From an uncultured Oscillospiraceae bacterium (GTDB lineage Bacteria > Bacillota > Clostridia > Oscillospirales > Ruminococcaceae), in contig CATNEU010000124.1 of the NCBI GenBank assembly GCA_950097605.1, positions 1 to 5,348 on the forward strand: DNA of 5,348 nucleotides, given 5' to 3'. The translations under genes and the position numbers were made by a program. The notes beneath the pieces were generated by a model, which was given only the letters and a program-made list of their open reading frames with translations, made no database searches and was not told the origin of the DNA. Numbering within the stretch: position 1 is the stretch's first letter; each line of letters opens with the position of its first letter. Below are positions 1 through 5,348 of the stretch, piece by piece.

Positions 1-2169
1 GTTGTGGCGGCGGTGGAGCCAAAGCTCGGCATTGGAGCGTTGCTCGGCAGCGCAATCGGCTATCTGCTCAACGACAACGTGGGCAGCTCGATGAAATACA
101 TAGCGGCCGCCATTGCCGTATTCGCCCTCAAGTGGCTAGTTGGGCAGACAGGCCTGGGCAAAAAGGTTTTCATGGCGCCGGGAGCGGCGTTTGTCTCGCT
201 GCTGTCCGCCAACCTTGCGGTCTACTACACAATGGGCGAGTTGGGAATCTACAACATCGTGCTGGCACTGTCCGAAGCTTCGCTCTGCGCGGGCGCGGCG
301 TTCTTTATCTGGCGCGGCCTCGATGTGGCAGCCCAGAGCAGCCGGGAGATCACGAGCGAAAACGACATTGCAAGCCTCGTGATTATGGCGGGCATTGCGC
401 TGCTGTCGCTCTCGTCGATTGAAACGGCCGGTGTTTCGCTCACACGCGTGCTCTCGGTGCTGATGATCCTGGTTTCGGCGCTCTGTTGGGGCGAAAAGGG
501 CGGCAGCATCATGGGCATTTCTTGCAGTGTGGTGGTCTGTCTTGCGGACCCGTCGATGGCGTTCGTGGCCGGCGCCTATGGGTTTGGCGGGCTGCTTGCC
601 GGGCTGTTCTCCTCGCTGTCCAAGTTTGGCTGCGCGGCGGCGTTTGTACTCGCAAACGCAGTCAGCGCGCTGGTGCTGAGCGCTTCGGGTTCGACGTTTG
701 GAGTCCTGTATGAGACCATGATTGCCACGGTGCTATTCATGCTGCTGCCGGTCGAGGTGGTCAAAAAGCTGCCGTTTCTGCGGCAGCGCGCATCTTGTTT
801 TGAAAAGGGGGACACGCTGAAAAATGCCATGTCGGTCAAAATCGGATTTGCCTCGCGGGCCCTGCTGGACGTCTCCCGCACGGTGGAGCAGGTGACGAGC
901 AAGCTCTCGGCAATCGGTGGGGATGATGTGCTTGAGGTGTACAACCGGGCCTCTAAATGCGTTTGCAAAGACTGCCGGTATCACATTTTTTGCTGGGAAA
1001 CCTTGAGTGAGGACACGTTGCACGCGTTTGACGAAATAACGCCCGTGCTGCAAAAAAACGGCAGCATTGCCAAAAGCGAGATGCCCGCCTATTTCATCAG
1101 CCGGTGTGCGCGCATTGCCGATCTAACCCAGGCAATCAACCAACAATATGCCTCGTATCAGGCAAAGGACAGCGCGGAACGCCGCGTAATGGAGGTGCGC
1201 ACAGTCATCGCCGATCAATTCGATGGGATGTCCACGATGCTGCGGGAGTTTGGCGAAGAACTCTGCGAATCGGGCATCCCGAATGAGGAACTTAGCAAGA
1301 AGGTGCGGATTTACCTGTCGGAGCTGCGGTATCCGTGCAGGAACGCCCTCGTAACGGCGGACAAAAACGGAAGAATGACATTGGAAATTGTATTGGAGGG
1401 GATACAGGAGGATAAAATAGACGCCGGGACGCTTTCCCGGGAAATGAGCGATCTTTGTAGCTGCCGGTTTGAAGAACCGATTGTCACGCGGGTAGGACGC
1501 GCGTTGCGCTATGTGCTGACCCAGCGGGCCCGGTACCGCGTGGATTTTGGAGCGTCTCAGCTTGCCTTTCAGAATTCGGACCTCTGCGGCGACGCCTACG
1601 ACTATTTTGTAGATGCCAAAAACAGGGCGCACCTGCTCATCAGCGACGGCATGGGAAGCGGCGGACGCGCCGCGGTGGATTCCGCTATGGCGGTTGCGCT
1701 GCTCGGCAGGCTCATCAAGGCGGGATTCAGCTTTGACGCGTCGCTCAAAATGGTCAATTCGGCGCTGCTGGTCAAGTCCGGCGAGGAATCCCTCGCAACA
1801 ATTGACGTGACAAGCTTTGACCTGTTTACCGGGGAGACCGAGGTGCTCAAGGCGGGCGCCGCTCCCACATTTATACTGCATGGAGGGAAGGTGTATGAGA
1901 CAGGTTCCAATTCGCTGCCCGCCGGCATTTTGCGCGGCGTGAGCTTCGACAAAAAGAACGCCACGCTGGGCGAGGGCGATATGCTGATTATGGTATCCGA
2001 CGGCGCGACAGCCATCGGAAACGACTGGATAAAGGGGGAGATCGAGCGGTATCAGAGCGATAGCGCACAACAGCTTGCGGCGAGGATTGCCGAGGATTCC
2101 AAACGCCGCCGCACAGACGGGCACGACGACGATGTGACGGTGCTGGTGGCAAAAATACAGGCCGCATAA
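1..2169 (+). CDS. spoIIE: Stage II sporulation protein E (SpoIIE), PP2C-type serine phosphatase, 5'-partial
   Basis: SpoIIE is a membrane-bound phosphatase of the polar septum. It dephosphorylates SpoIIAA-P, which frees sigma-F in the forespore, and it interacts with FtsZ during asymmetric division (family knowledge). Residues are counted from the GTG at 4. Residues 8-253 form about eight to ten hydrophobic segments. A linker of about 240 residues carries a Cys cluster (C319, C321, C324, then C330-W331) that I recall from this family. The C-terminal PP2C domain (about 500-721) has its metal-binding acidic motifs: GD at 529-530, SDGMGSG at 547-553, SDG at 665-667 and DDD at 708-710. The frame is open to the first base, the GTG has no ribosome binding site, and the B. 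subtilis protein is longer (about 827 residues). I therefore infer that roughly 80-100 N-terminal residues lie outside the window. The usual Ser before GD is Cys here, which may be a lineage variant. No promoter is visible; the end is followed by a strong terminator. Confidence 0.97.
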   Translation, partial: VVAAVEPKLGIGALLGSAIGYLLNDNVGSSMKYIAAAIAVFALKWLVGQTGLGKKVFMAPGAAFVSLLSANLAVYYTMGELGIYNIVLALSEASLCAGAAFFIWRGLDVAAQSSREITSENDIASLVIMAGIALLSLSSIETAGVSLTRVLSVLMILVSALCWGEKGGSIMGISCSVVVCLADPSMAFVAGAYGFGGLLAGLFSSLSKFGCAAAFVLANAVSALVLSASGSTFGVLYETMIATVLFMLLPVEVVKKLPFLRQRASCFEKGDTLKNAMSVKIGFASRALLDVSRTVEQVTSKLSAIGGDDVLEVYNRASKCVCKDCRYHIFCWETLSEDTLHAFDEITPVLQKNGSIAKSEMPAYFISRCARIADLTQAINQQYASYQAKDSAERRVMEVRTVIADQFDGMSTMLREFGEELCESGIPNEELSKKVRIYLSELRYPCRNALVTADKNGRMTLEIVLEGIQEDKIDAGTLSREMSDLCSCRFEEPIVTRVGRALRYVLTQRARYRVDFGASQLAFQNSDLCGDAYDYFVDAKNRAHLLISDGMGSGGRAAVDSAMAVALLGRLIKAGFSFDASLKMVNSALLVKSGEESLATIDVTSFDLFTGETEVLKAGAAPTFILHGGKVYETGSNSLPAGILRGVSFDKKNATLGEGDMLIMVSDGATAIGNDWIKGEIERYQSDSAQQLAARIAEDSKRRRTDGHDDDVTVLVAKIQAA

Positions 2170-2181
2170 CGGCCGCAGGAC

Positions 2182-2189
2182 AAGGAGGG
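2182..2189 (+). promoter_or_regulatory. Orphan Shine-Dalgarno sequence after spoIIE
   Basis: The sequence AAGGAGGG lies 13 nt after the spoIIE stop codon and is an almost ideal ribosome binding site. No ATG, GTG or TTG follows at a usable distance, and a terminator stem begins 14 nt later. It therefore serves no gene that I can see. It may be the remnant of a gene that once followed spoIIE, or chance. Confidence 0.4.
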
Positions 2190-2202
2190 TATACTTCTAC
2201 AT

Positions 2203-2241
2203 AAAAGGGAAGGGCGCACAACCGTGCGCCCTTCCCTTTTT
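2203..2241. terminator. Strong bidirectional intrinsic terminator between convergent spoIIE and grpB-like genes
   Basis: A perfect 17-bp stem (2203-2219 with 2224-2240) closes a 4-nt AACC loop. The stem has a GC-rich core and an A4 tract at its left foot that pairs with the T tract at its right foot, so a U-run follows the hairpin on either strand. It starts 33 nt after the spoIIE stop and lies 44 nt beyond the end of the convergent gene at 2286, so it can end both transcripts. Confidence 0.93.
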
Positions 2242-2285
2242 GCGCCGGCCGGAAAACCGGCGTTTGGAAAGTCTTTAATTTATTT

Positions 2286-2885
2286 TCAGACACGCGCGTG
2301 CAGCGGCTGAACTGCATAGCGGCCGCCGTATAGCTCTCTTGCCAACCGGGTAAAGTACTGGACGAATTCGGTTTTTCCACTGGTGTAAGCGTCGCGGTCG
2401 TGTTCGTGTTTGCGTTTTAAAAGAAGCTTGAGCTCCTCATAGTCTCTGGCCGCCTCGGGATGGGTGCAGAGGTAGTCCCGGAAATACAGCTCGTCCCAGT
2501 CTCCGGGATAGCGAACATGCAGGTGATACGCCTGTCCCTCAAATCCATGCGGCGTATATCCCTTCATGAACATCATATGGGGCGCGGGGTTCTCCGGCTG
2601 TGGTGAATACCGGTAGCCCAGATTTCGCACTGTATCTATCAGGGTGCCGCAATCGGCGTCGGTGCACACCTCCAGCAGAATATCAATCGTGGGTTTGGCG
2701 AGCAGGCCCGGCACCGAGGTGCTGCCAATGTGGTGGATGCGCACAATTCGGCTGCCCAGAGCGGTTGCCAATCGGTCCGCCTCCTCTTGGTAGCGTCCTT
2801 GCCACGCCGGGTCGTGTTTGGCCAGCAGGATTGGAAAGAGCATGCCAAGCTCTGCGGCGGTCATCTCTTCAGGTTGTTTGCACAA
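2286..2885 (-). CDS. GrpB/UPF0157 family protein (nucleotidyltransferase-like fold)
   Basis: This 199-residue protein belongs to the GrpB family. The family is related in fold to nucleotidyltransferases and occurs fused to some dephospho-CoA kinases, but its substrate is not established. The signature HIGSTSVPG is at residues 52-60, followed by KPTIDILLEV at 64-73. This resembles the G-S...D-h-[DE] pattern of nucleotidyltransferases, with D68 and E72 as candidate metal ligands. Further family blocks are HLHV (121-124), FRDYL (135-139) and YTSGKTEFV (167-175). I chose the TTG at 2885 as start because AGGAGG (2895-2900) sits 9 nt upstream, and because a short stretch before MTAAELGMLFPILL fits related clostridial proteins as I recall them. 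The frame stays open to an ATG at 3023, but that extension lacks family sequence and a ribosome binding site. The first internal ATG (2864) is poorly placed. The gene lies 173 nt downstream of the kinase gene and may share its transcript. Confidence 0.9.
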   Translation of the reverse strand: MCKQPEEMTAAELGMLFPILLAKHDPAWQGRYQEEADRLATALGSRIVRIHHIGSTSVPGLLAKPTIDILLEVCTDADCGTLIDTVRNLGYRYSPQPENPAPHMMFMKGYTPHGFEGQAYHLHVRYPGDWDELYFRDYLCTHPEAARDYEELKLLLKRKHEHDRDAYTSGKTEFVQYFTRLARELYGGRYAVQPLHARV

Positions 2886-2894
2886 GGGAGAAAT

Positions 2895-2900
2895 CCTCCT
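2895..2900 (-). promoter_or_regulatory. Ribosome binding site that sets the TTG start of the GrpB-family gene
   Basis: On the minus strand this reads AGGAGG, preceded by GAG, with a 9-nt spacer to the TTG at 2885. It is the only good Shine-Dalgarno sequence near any in-frame start of this gene. Part of it (GGAG) can pair with CTCC in the spacer to give a weak 4-bp hairpin, which might temper translation; this is inference. Confidence 0.75.
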
Positions 2901-2958
2901 CTCAAAAATGGTATGAGCGGCTTTATAACTGCGCCGGCAAATAGAAAATTTGCATGTG

Positions 2959-3015
2959 CCAAAGGCGCTGTTCGGCGCTTGTTTTAAAATACTGGCCCAA
3001 AGGCTTTGCCTTTGG
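2959..3015 (-). repeat. Small perfect hairpin with an extra arm copy in the leader of the GrpB-family gene
   Basis: The 8-mer CCAAAGGC occurs on the plus strand at 2959-2966 and 2997-3004, and its reverse complement at 3008-3015. The last two form a perfect 8-bp stem with a 3-nt loop. In the minus-strand transcript the first-made arm (3015-3008) could pair either with its neighbour (3004-2997) or with the distant copy (2966-2959). No clean U-tract directly follows, so a simple terminator is doubtful. The rest of the 173-nt spacer shows no convincing sigma-A promoter. Confidence 0.5.
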
Positions 3016-3058
3016 CTGCGCATCAGCGCGGACCGTACAAAGTGCAGCGGCCACTATT

Positions 3059-3991
3059 TTATAAATACTGTCCCATCAGGTCTTTCAAGCGGTTTCCGAA
3101 CGTCTGGAAGCGCTCTTCATCGTACCAGCCGACGTTGAGCATATGCTTCACGTCGTCCCAGAACCAGTAAAAGGCGTTTTTAACGGGAAACAGCCGGCTG
3201 GGCGCGCGTTCCTTCTGATAGCGCGCCAGCAGCGAAAAGCGGTCGCCGCCGGCGTTTTGCAGATGAAACAGGTCGATCTCGGAATCGGCCCAGCCGGCCT
3301 CCAGCGGGTCTATCACCGCTGTGATGTGCCCGGTTTGGGGGTCGGCCAGAAGGTTCCACAAATTGTAGTCGCTGTGTGTCAGTGAGGAGACCGGGGGCGG
3401 TTGTGCAAAGACGCGGTCGTAAGCTGCAAGCGACGCTTCGGCGATCCGCCGCACCGTTGGCGACATTCGGTTGTTTGGATCGGTGTCCAGCCGGCGGTGC
3501 AGCCCGTCCAGCCGCGTGCGGTAACAGCGGTTCCATTCGGGAAACATACCGTCCGGCCCGCCGAATCCCTCCGGGTTGGAAATGCTGTGCAGATGCAGCA
3601 GGTTTTCGATCATTTCCCGGGCAAACCGGTCGGCATGGGGGTGGTTCGCGGGCAGCTCGGCAGCGCAGATCCCCTCCACAAACTCCATGGCCAGCGCCTC
3701 AAAGGGCAATTGCTCATCCGGTGTATGCAGATGGTATACCGCGGGGATCTTCAAGAGGCTGTGCCGGCGCAGCAGCTCGAGCTGGAACCTCTCTCGGGCG
3801 GCATACCCTCTGTTTTTATAGCATTTGATGACAACGCGGCTGGGGTCTTTTGAAAGTGTGGCAACAAACACCGCGCCATAAAACCCCTCTCCAATTTTAT
3901 GGATCGAAGCGGGCATACAGCCGAAAGCGCGGTCGCAGAAGCCGGGGAAAAACGGATGCTCCGGGGTCAATACGGATACGTCAATGTCCAT
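3059..3991 (-). CDS. APH-family phosphotransferase (protein-kinase-like small-molecule kinase)
   Basis: This 310-residue soluble protein has the fold of the aminoglycoside phosphotransferase/choline kinase superfamily, which transfers phosphate from ATP to a small-molecule hydroxyl. In order it shows a glycine-rich loop IGEGFYGAV (33-41), VVIKCYK with the ATP-binding lysine K56, a helix-C glutamate (probably E72), and a hinge around AMEFVEG (101-107). These are followed by the catalytic loop HSDYNLWN (206-213), which matches H-x-D-x(4)-N with D208 and N213, and by the metal-binding IDP (227-229), with D236 and D240 following. All key residues are present, so it is probably active. The substrate cannot be read from the sequence, and I see no specific match to a named resistance enzyme. 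The ATG at 3991 is chosen because AGGAGA lies 5 nt upstream; the frame continues to 4108 without supported start signals. It has its own promoter and may be cotranscribed with the GrpB-family gene. Confidence 0.92.
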   Translation of the reverse strand: MDIDVSVLTPEHPFFPGFCDRAFGCMPASIHKIGEGFYGAVFVATLSKDPSRVVIKCYKNRGYAARERFQLELLRRHSLLKIPAVYHLHTPDEQLPFEALAMEFVEGICAAELPANHPHADRFAREMIENLLHLHSISNPEGFGGPDGMFPEWNRCYRTRLDGLHRRLDTDPNNRMSPTVRRIAEASLAAYDRVFAQPPPVSSLTHSDYNLWNLLADPQTGHITAVIDPLEAGWADSEIDLFHLQNAGGDRFSLLARYQKERAPSRLFPVKNAFYWFWDDVKHMLNVGWYDEERFQTFGNRLKDLMGQYL

Positions 3992-3996
3992 GATGG

Positions 3997-4002
3997 TCTC
4001 CT
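3997..4002 (-). promoter_or_regulatory. Ribosome binding site of the APH-family kinase gene
   Basis: The minus strand reads AGGAGA 5 nt before the ATG at 3991. This decides the start against the upstream open extension of 39 codons, which would begin at 4108 ahead of the promoter proposed at 4042-4070. Confidence 0.8.
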
Positions 4003-4031
4003 GTCCCTGCAATGCGCAGCAGTTTAATTGG

Positions 4032-4054
4032 GTTCGGGTCCATCTTACCCGAAC
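4032..4054. promoter_or_regulatory. Operator-like dyad across the -10 box of the kinase promoter
   Basis: GTTCGGGT at 4032-4039 is the exact reverse complement of ACCCGAAC at 4047-4054, with 7 nt between them. The dyad covers the proposed -10 box (4042-4047) and the likely start of transcription. A transcript starting there would not contain both arms, so a protein-binding operator is more likely than an RNA hairpin. The regulator is not in the window, and I cannot assign a family from the half-site. Confidence 0.45.
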
Positions 4055-4070
4055 TGTGCGCAAATGTAAA
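4042..4070 (-). promoter_or_regulatory. Sigma-A-type promoter of the APH-family kinase gene
   Basis: On the minus strand the -35 box is TTTACA (4070-4065), five of six to consensus. A 17-nt spacer follows, then the -10 box TAAGAT (4047-4042), four of six. Transcription would begin near 4034-4036, giving a leader of about 45 nt before the ATG at 3991. This is the best promoter match I found upstream of either of the two co-directional genes. Confidence 0.6.
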
Positions 4071-4135
4071 GCCGGAAATTTTAAACATTCCACATGGTTG
4101 GCAAACAATTTTTCGCGGGATTGTGAATTCTCTAT

Positions 4136-4152
4136 GAGGAGGCGGTATTTTG
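4136..4152 (+). promoter_or_regulatory. Orphan Shine-Dalgarno sequence and TTG start pointing into a terminator
   Basis: GAGGAGG (4136-4142) stands 7 nt before a TTG at 4150, which opens a 46-codon frame ending at 4290. The frame runs through the strong hairpin at 4166-4199 and into the antisense of the Ig-like gene, and its product resembles nothing I recognise. I see no convincing plus-strand promoter upstream. It looks more like the stub of a lost gene than a working gene, but a short leader peptide cannot be excluded. Confidence 0.3.
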
Positions 4153-4165
4153 GATAACACGCAAC

Positions 4166-4209
4166 AAGCGCCGGACAGGCAATTTCCTGTCCGGCGCTTT
4201 GTTTCGTTT
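4166..4209. terminator. Intrinsic terminator hairpin between the Ig-like and kinase genes
   Basis: A perfect 14-bp stem (4166-4179 with 4186-4199) encloses a 6-nt CAATTT loop. On the plus strand it is followed by T-rich sequence (TTTGTTTCGTTT), while on the minus strand the U-tract is weak. It lies 65 nt beyond the stop of the minus-strand Ig-like gene and would serve as its terminator. The better T-tract on the plus strand is odd, because no intact plus-strand gene leads into it. Confidence 0.75.
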
Positions 4210-4264
4210 AGCGCTGCGCAGCGTGCAGCGTTATGTAAGGGTCCGCATGGTTGCTCCGGCTTGC

Positions 4265-5348
4265 TTAGCGAGCCGCTTTTGCAATGGTGAAGCTGATGGT
4301 GGCGGAATTGCCGCCGGCGTCAGCCGCCGTAATCTTGTAGTTGCCATTTTCGGTCAGTGTGAGGGTGCTGACGTTTTTCACGGTATCGGTGGTAATCGTG
4401 CCGTTGAGGTTTCTCTCCACCGTAACGTTTACAGACTTGTTAAAAGTCAGGTTGACGTCTTTGACGTTGACCGAGCCGGCGCGCACGCCGGAAATCGTCA
4501 CACGGTTTCTGTCGATCACAACGGTGATTTCTTCGCTCCTGTTGCCCGCGGAGTCTTCCGAATAGACGGTGAATTCGCCGTTTTCACGAATACCGAGGGT
4601 GTAGAGCAGGCCTTTGTTCACACCGTTGACATAGAAAGTGGACTTTTCACTGGCAGCCACGTTGACAAACTGGTTGCAGTAGTACTTGCCGTCCTCCGCT
4701 TTTTCAAGAACGGCGCCGGTCCCGGCGTTTTTCACAGTCAGGGTCGGAGCGGTCTTTTTGATCCAGAAGGTGAGGTTGCCGGTACGGTTGTTCGCCCTGT
4801 CATACACGCGCACAACATAGCGGCCGTCCTCGCTGAAGGTCATTGAGGTCTTGTATTCCGGGTCCTCCACACCGTTGACAAAGAAGCGGACTTCTTCGCT
4901 GGCGGTCAGGGTGACATCTGTCGTATAGGTGACGTTCTCCTCCGCGCCCGAGAGGGTCGGCGGGGTTCTGTCGATGGTTGCAGTGTAGCGTGCGACGTTG
5001 TTGGCAAGGTCGCGGGCTTCCACAACATAGGTGCCCGGCTCGGTGAAGGTCAGGGTCGGATTGACCGACGAGAGCATGAAATCGCCGTTGACATAGATCG
5101 CAACGGGGCCGTTCTCTTCGGTGACCTTGGTTTTGATGTCGTATTTGGTGAAGCCGCCGTCCATCGAAAGGCCGGTGCCCGGGCCGCCCTGTGCAAAGAC
5201 CGGAGCAGTCCTGTCGATCGTGAGCTGGAAGTAGGACACGTTGTCGCTTTCATCGGTGGCTTCGATGGTGTAGAAGCCCTCCTCGGTGAGCGTGATCGTG
5301 CCGTCTGTCAGAGCGGCGTCCTCGCCGTTGACCTTAACAGACGATGCG
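4265..5348 (-). CDS. C-terminal part of a multi-domain protein of tandem bacterial Ig-like repeats (5'-partial)
   Basis: The frame is open to the right edge of the window, giving 360 residues before the stop. The GTG at 5239 lies inside a repeat and has no ribosome binding site, so the real start is outside. The visible part holds one partial and four complete Ig-like modules of about 70-82 residues. Each has a VNG-type turn, a [TS]-[EP]-[ND/E]-G-x-[YF] strand, a Y-x-V-x-A-x-D-x-A-x-N strand and a TIDRTAP-like linker. Such beta-sandwich arrays form stalks or binding domains of secreted or surface proteins (family knowledge), so an extracytoplasmic place is likely. The chain ends in FTIAKAAR, without an LPxTG motif, hydrophobic anchor or basic tail, so any attachment must lie in the missing N-terminal part. 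There is one cysteine (C224 of the visible part). The last module is the most divergent, with NLNG replacing VNG. The catalytic or targeting part, if any, cannot be seen. Confidence 0.85.
   Translation of the reverse strand, partial: ASSVKVNGEDAALTDGTITLTEEGFYTIEATDESDNVSYFQLTIDRTAPVFAQGGPGTGLSMDGGFTKYDIKTKVTEENGPVAIYVNGDFMLSSVNPTLTFTEPGTYVVEARDLANNVARYTATIDRTPPTLSGAEENVTYTTDVTLTASEEVRFFVNGVEDPEYKTSMTFSEDGRYVVRVYDRANNRTGNLTFWIKKTAPTLTVKNAGTGAVLEKAEDGKYYCNQFVNVAASEKSTFYVNGVNKGLLYTLGIRENGEFTVYSEDSAGNRSEEITVVIDRNRVTISGVRAGSVNVKDVNLTFNKSVNVTVERNLNGTITTDTVKNVSTLTLTENGNYKITAADAGGNSATISFTIAKAAR
4268..5347 (-). repeat. Tandem Ig-like module array within the coding sequence
   Basis: Module borders, read at the TIDRTAP-like linkers, lie near 5206, 4963, 4750 and 4504. 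The VNG turn shows up at DNA level as plus-strand CCGTTGAC at 4623, 4872, 5085 and 5325, so copies are spaced 249, 213 and 240 bp apart. The modules are clearly homologous but diverged, which points to old rather than recent duplication. Confidence 0.75.

Noticed and set aside
1123..2124. Long open frame on the minus strand inside spoIIE
   Set aside because: It is antisense to the SpoIIE linker and PP2C motifs, has low-complexity GC-driven composition and no recognisable family. The spoIIE reading frame explains the region fully.
2243..2262. Second small hairpin (CGCCGG...CCGGCG, 8-nt loop) beside the spoIIE terminator
   Set aside because: The stem is only 6 bp, has no T-tract on either strand, and sits next to a much stronger terminator. 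It is expected by chance in GC-rich sequence.
3376..3853. Overlapping plus-strand open frames opposite the kinase gene
   Set aside because: The kinase motifs (G-loop, ATP lysine, H-x-D-x4-N, IDP) are all on the minus strand. The opposite frames are Arg/Pro-rich shadows.
3059..3991. Naming the kinase as an aminoglycoside resistance gene
   Set aside because: Only superfamily motifs are visible. The APH fold also covers choline, homoserine, fructosamine and other kinases, and nothing here identifies the substrate.
4097..4130. Possible plus-strand promoter TTGGCA-N17-TTGTGA upstream of the orphan ribosome binding site
   Set aside because: The -35 box is fair, but the -10 box matches the consensus at hardly any position, so I do not call it.
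4212..4223. Perfect 12-bp palindrome CGCTGCGCAGCG
   Set aside because: It is a short GC-rich palindrome in an intergenic tail, without a second copy in the window or a promoter to act on, so it may be chance.
4199..4846. Long open frame on the plus strand opposite the Ig-like gene
   Set aside because: The minus-strand frame has clear repeated Ig-like modules with conserved motifs. The plus-strand frame has no supported ribosome binding site and mirrors the repeats as antisense.

Overview
The window most likely comes from the chromosome of an endospore-forming member of the Clostridia. The evidence is a clear SpoIIE phosphatase, Shine-Dalgarno sequences of the AGGAGG type, and compact genes separated by hairpin terminators. 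The base composition looks GC-rich for a clostridium, and the wording of the SpoIIE phosphatase domain recalls the Oscillospiraceae/Ruminococcaceae. That family placement is from memory of the family, not from a search.

Layout, left to right. (1) Positions 1-2169, + strand: spoIIE, with its first membrane segments cut off by the left edge. (2) Positions 2170-2285: a Shine-Dalgarno sequence with no gene behind it, then a strong 17-bp hairpin that can terminate both spoIIE and the convergent gene. (3) Positions 2885-2286, - strand: a GrpB/UPF0157-family protein, apparently starting at TTG. (4) Positions 3058-2886: a 173-nt spacer/leader with a short perfect hairpin and an extra copy of one of its arms. 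(5) Positions 3991-3059, - strand: an APH-fold (aminoglycoside phosphotransferase-like) small-molecule kinase. It has a recognisable promoter, and an 8+8-bp dyad lies across the -10 box. (6) Positions 4071-4264: a second orphan Shine-Dalgarno sequence, here with a TTG start, running into another strong hairpin. (7) Positions 5348-4265, - strand: the C-terminal part of a protein made of tandem bacterial Ig-like modules, open at the right edge.

How the genes relate. SpoIIE activates sigma-F in the forespore and is core sporulation machinery. The kinase and the GrpB protein lie in the same direction and may be read from one promoter. One belongs to a phosphotransferase fold and the other to a nucleotidyltransferase-like fold, but no substrate can be read from the sequence. 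The Ig-like protein is probably extracytoplasmic and unrelated to its neighbours.

I found no convincing undescribed multi-gene system. The best leads are the operator-like dyad at the kinase promoter and two places where a good ribosome binding site is followed almost at once by a terminator. The latter could be scars of lost genes. There are no tRNA or rRNA genes, CRISPR arrays, insertion sequences or attachment sites that I can support.
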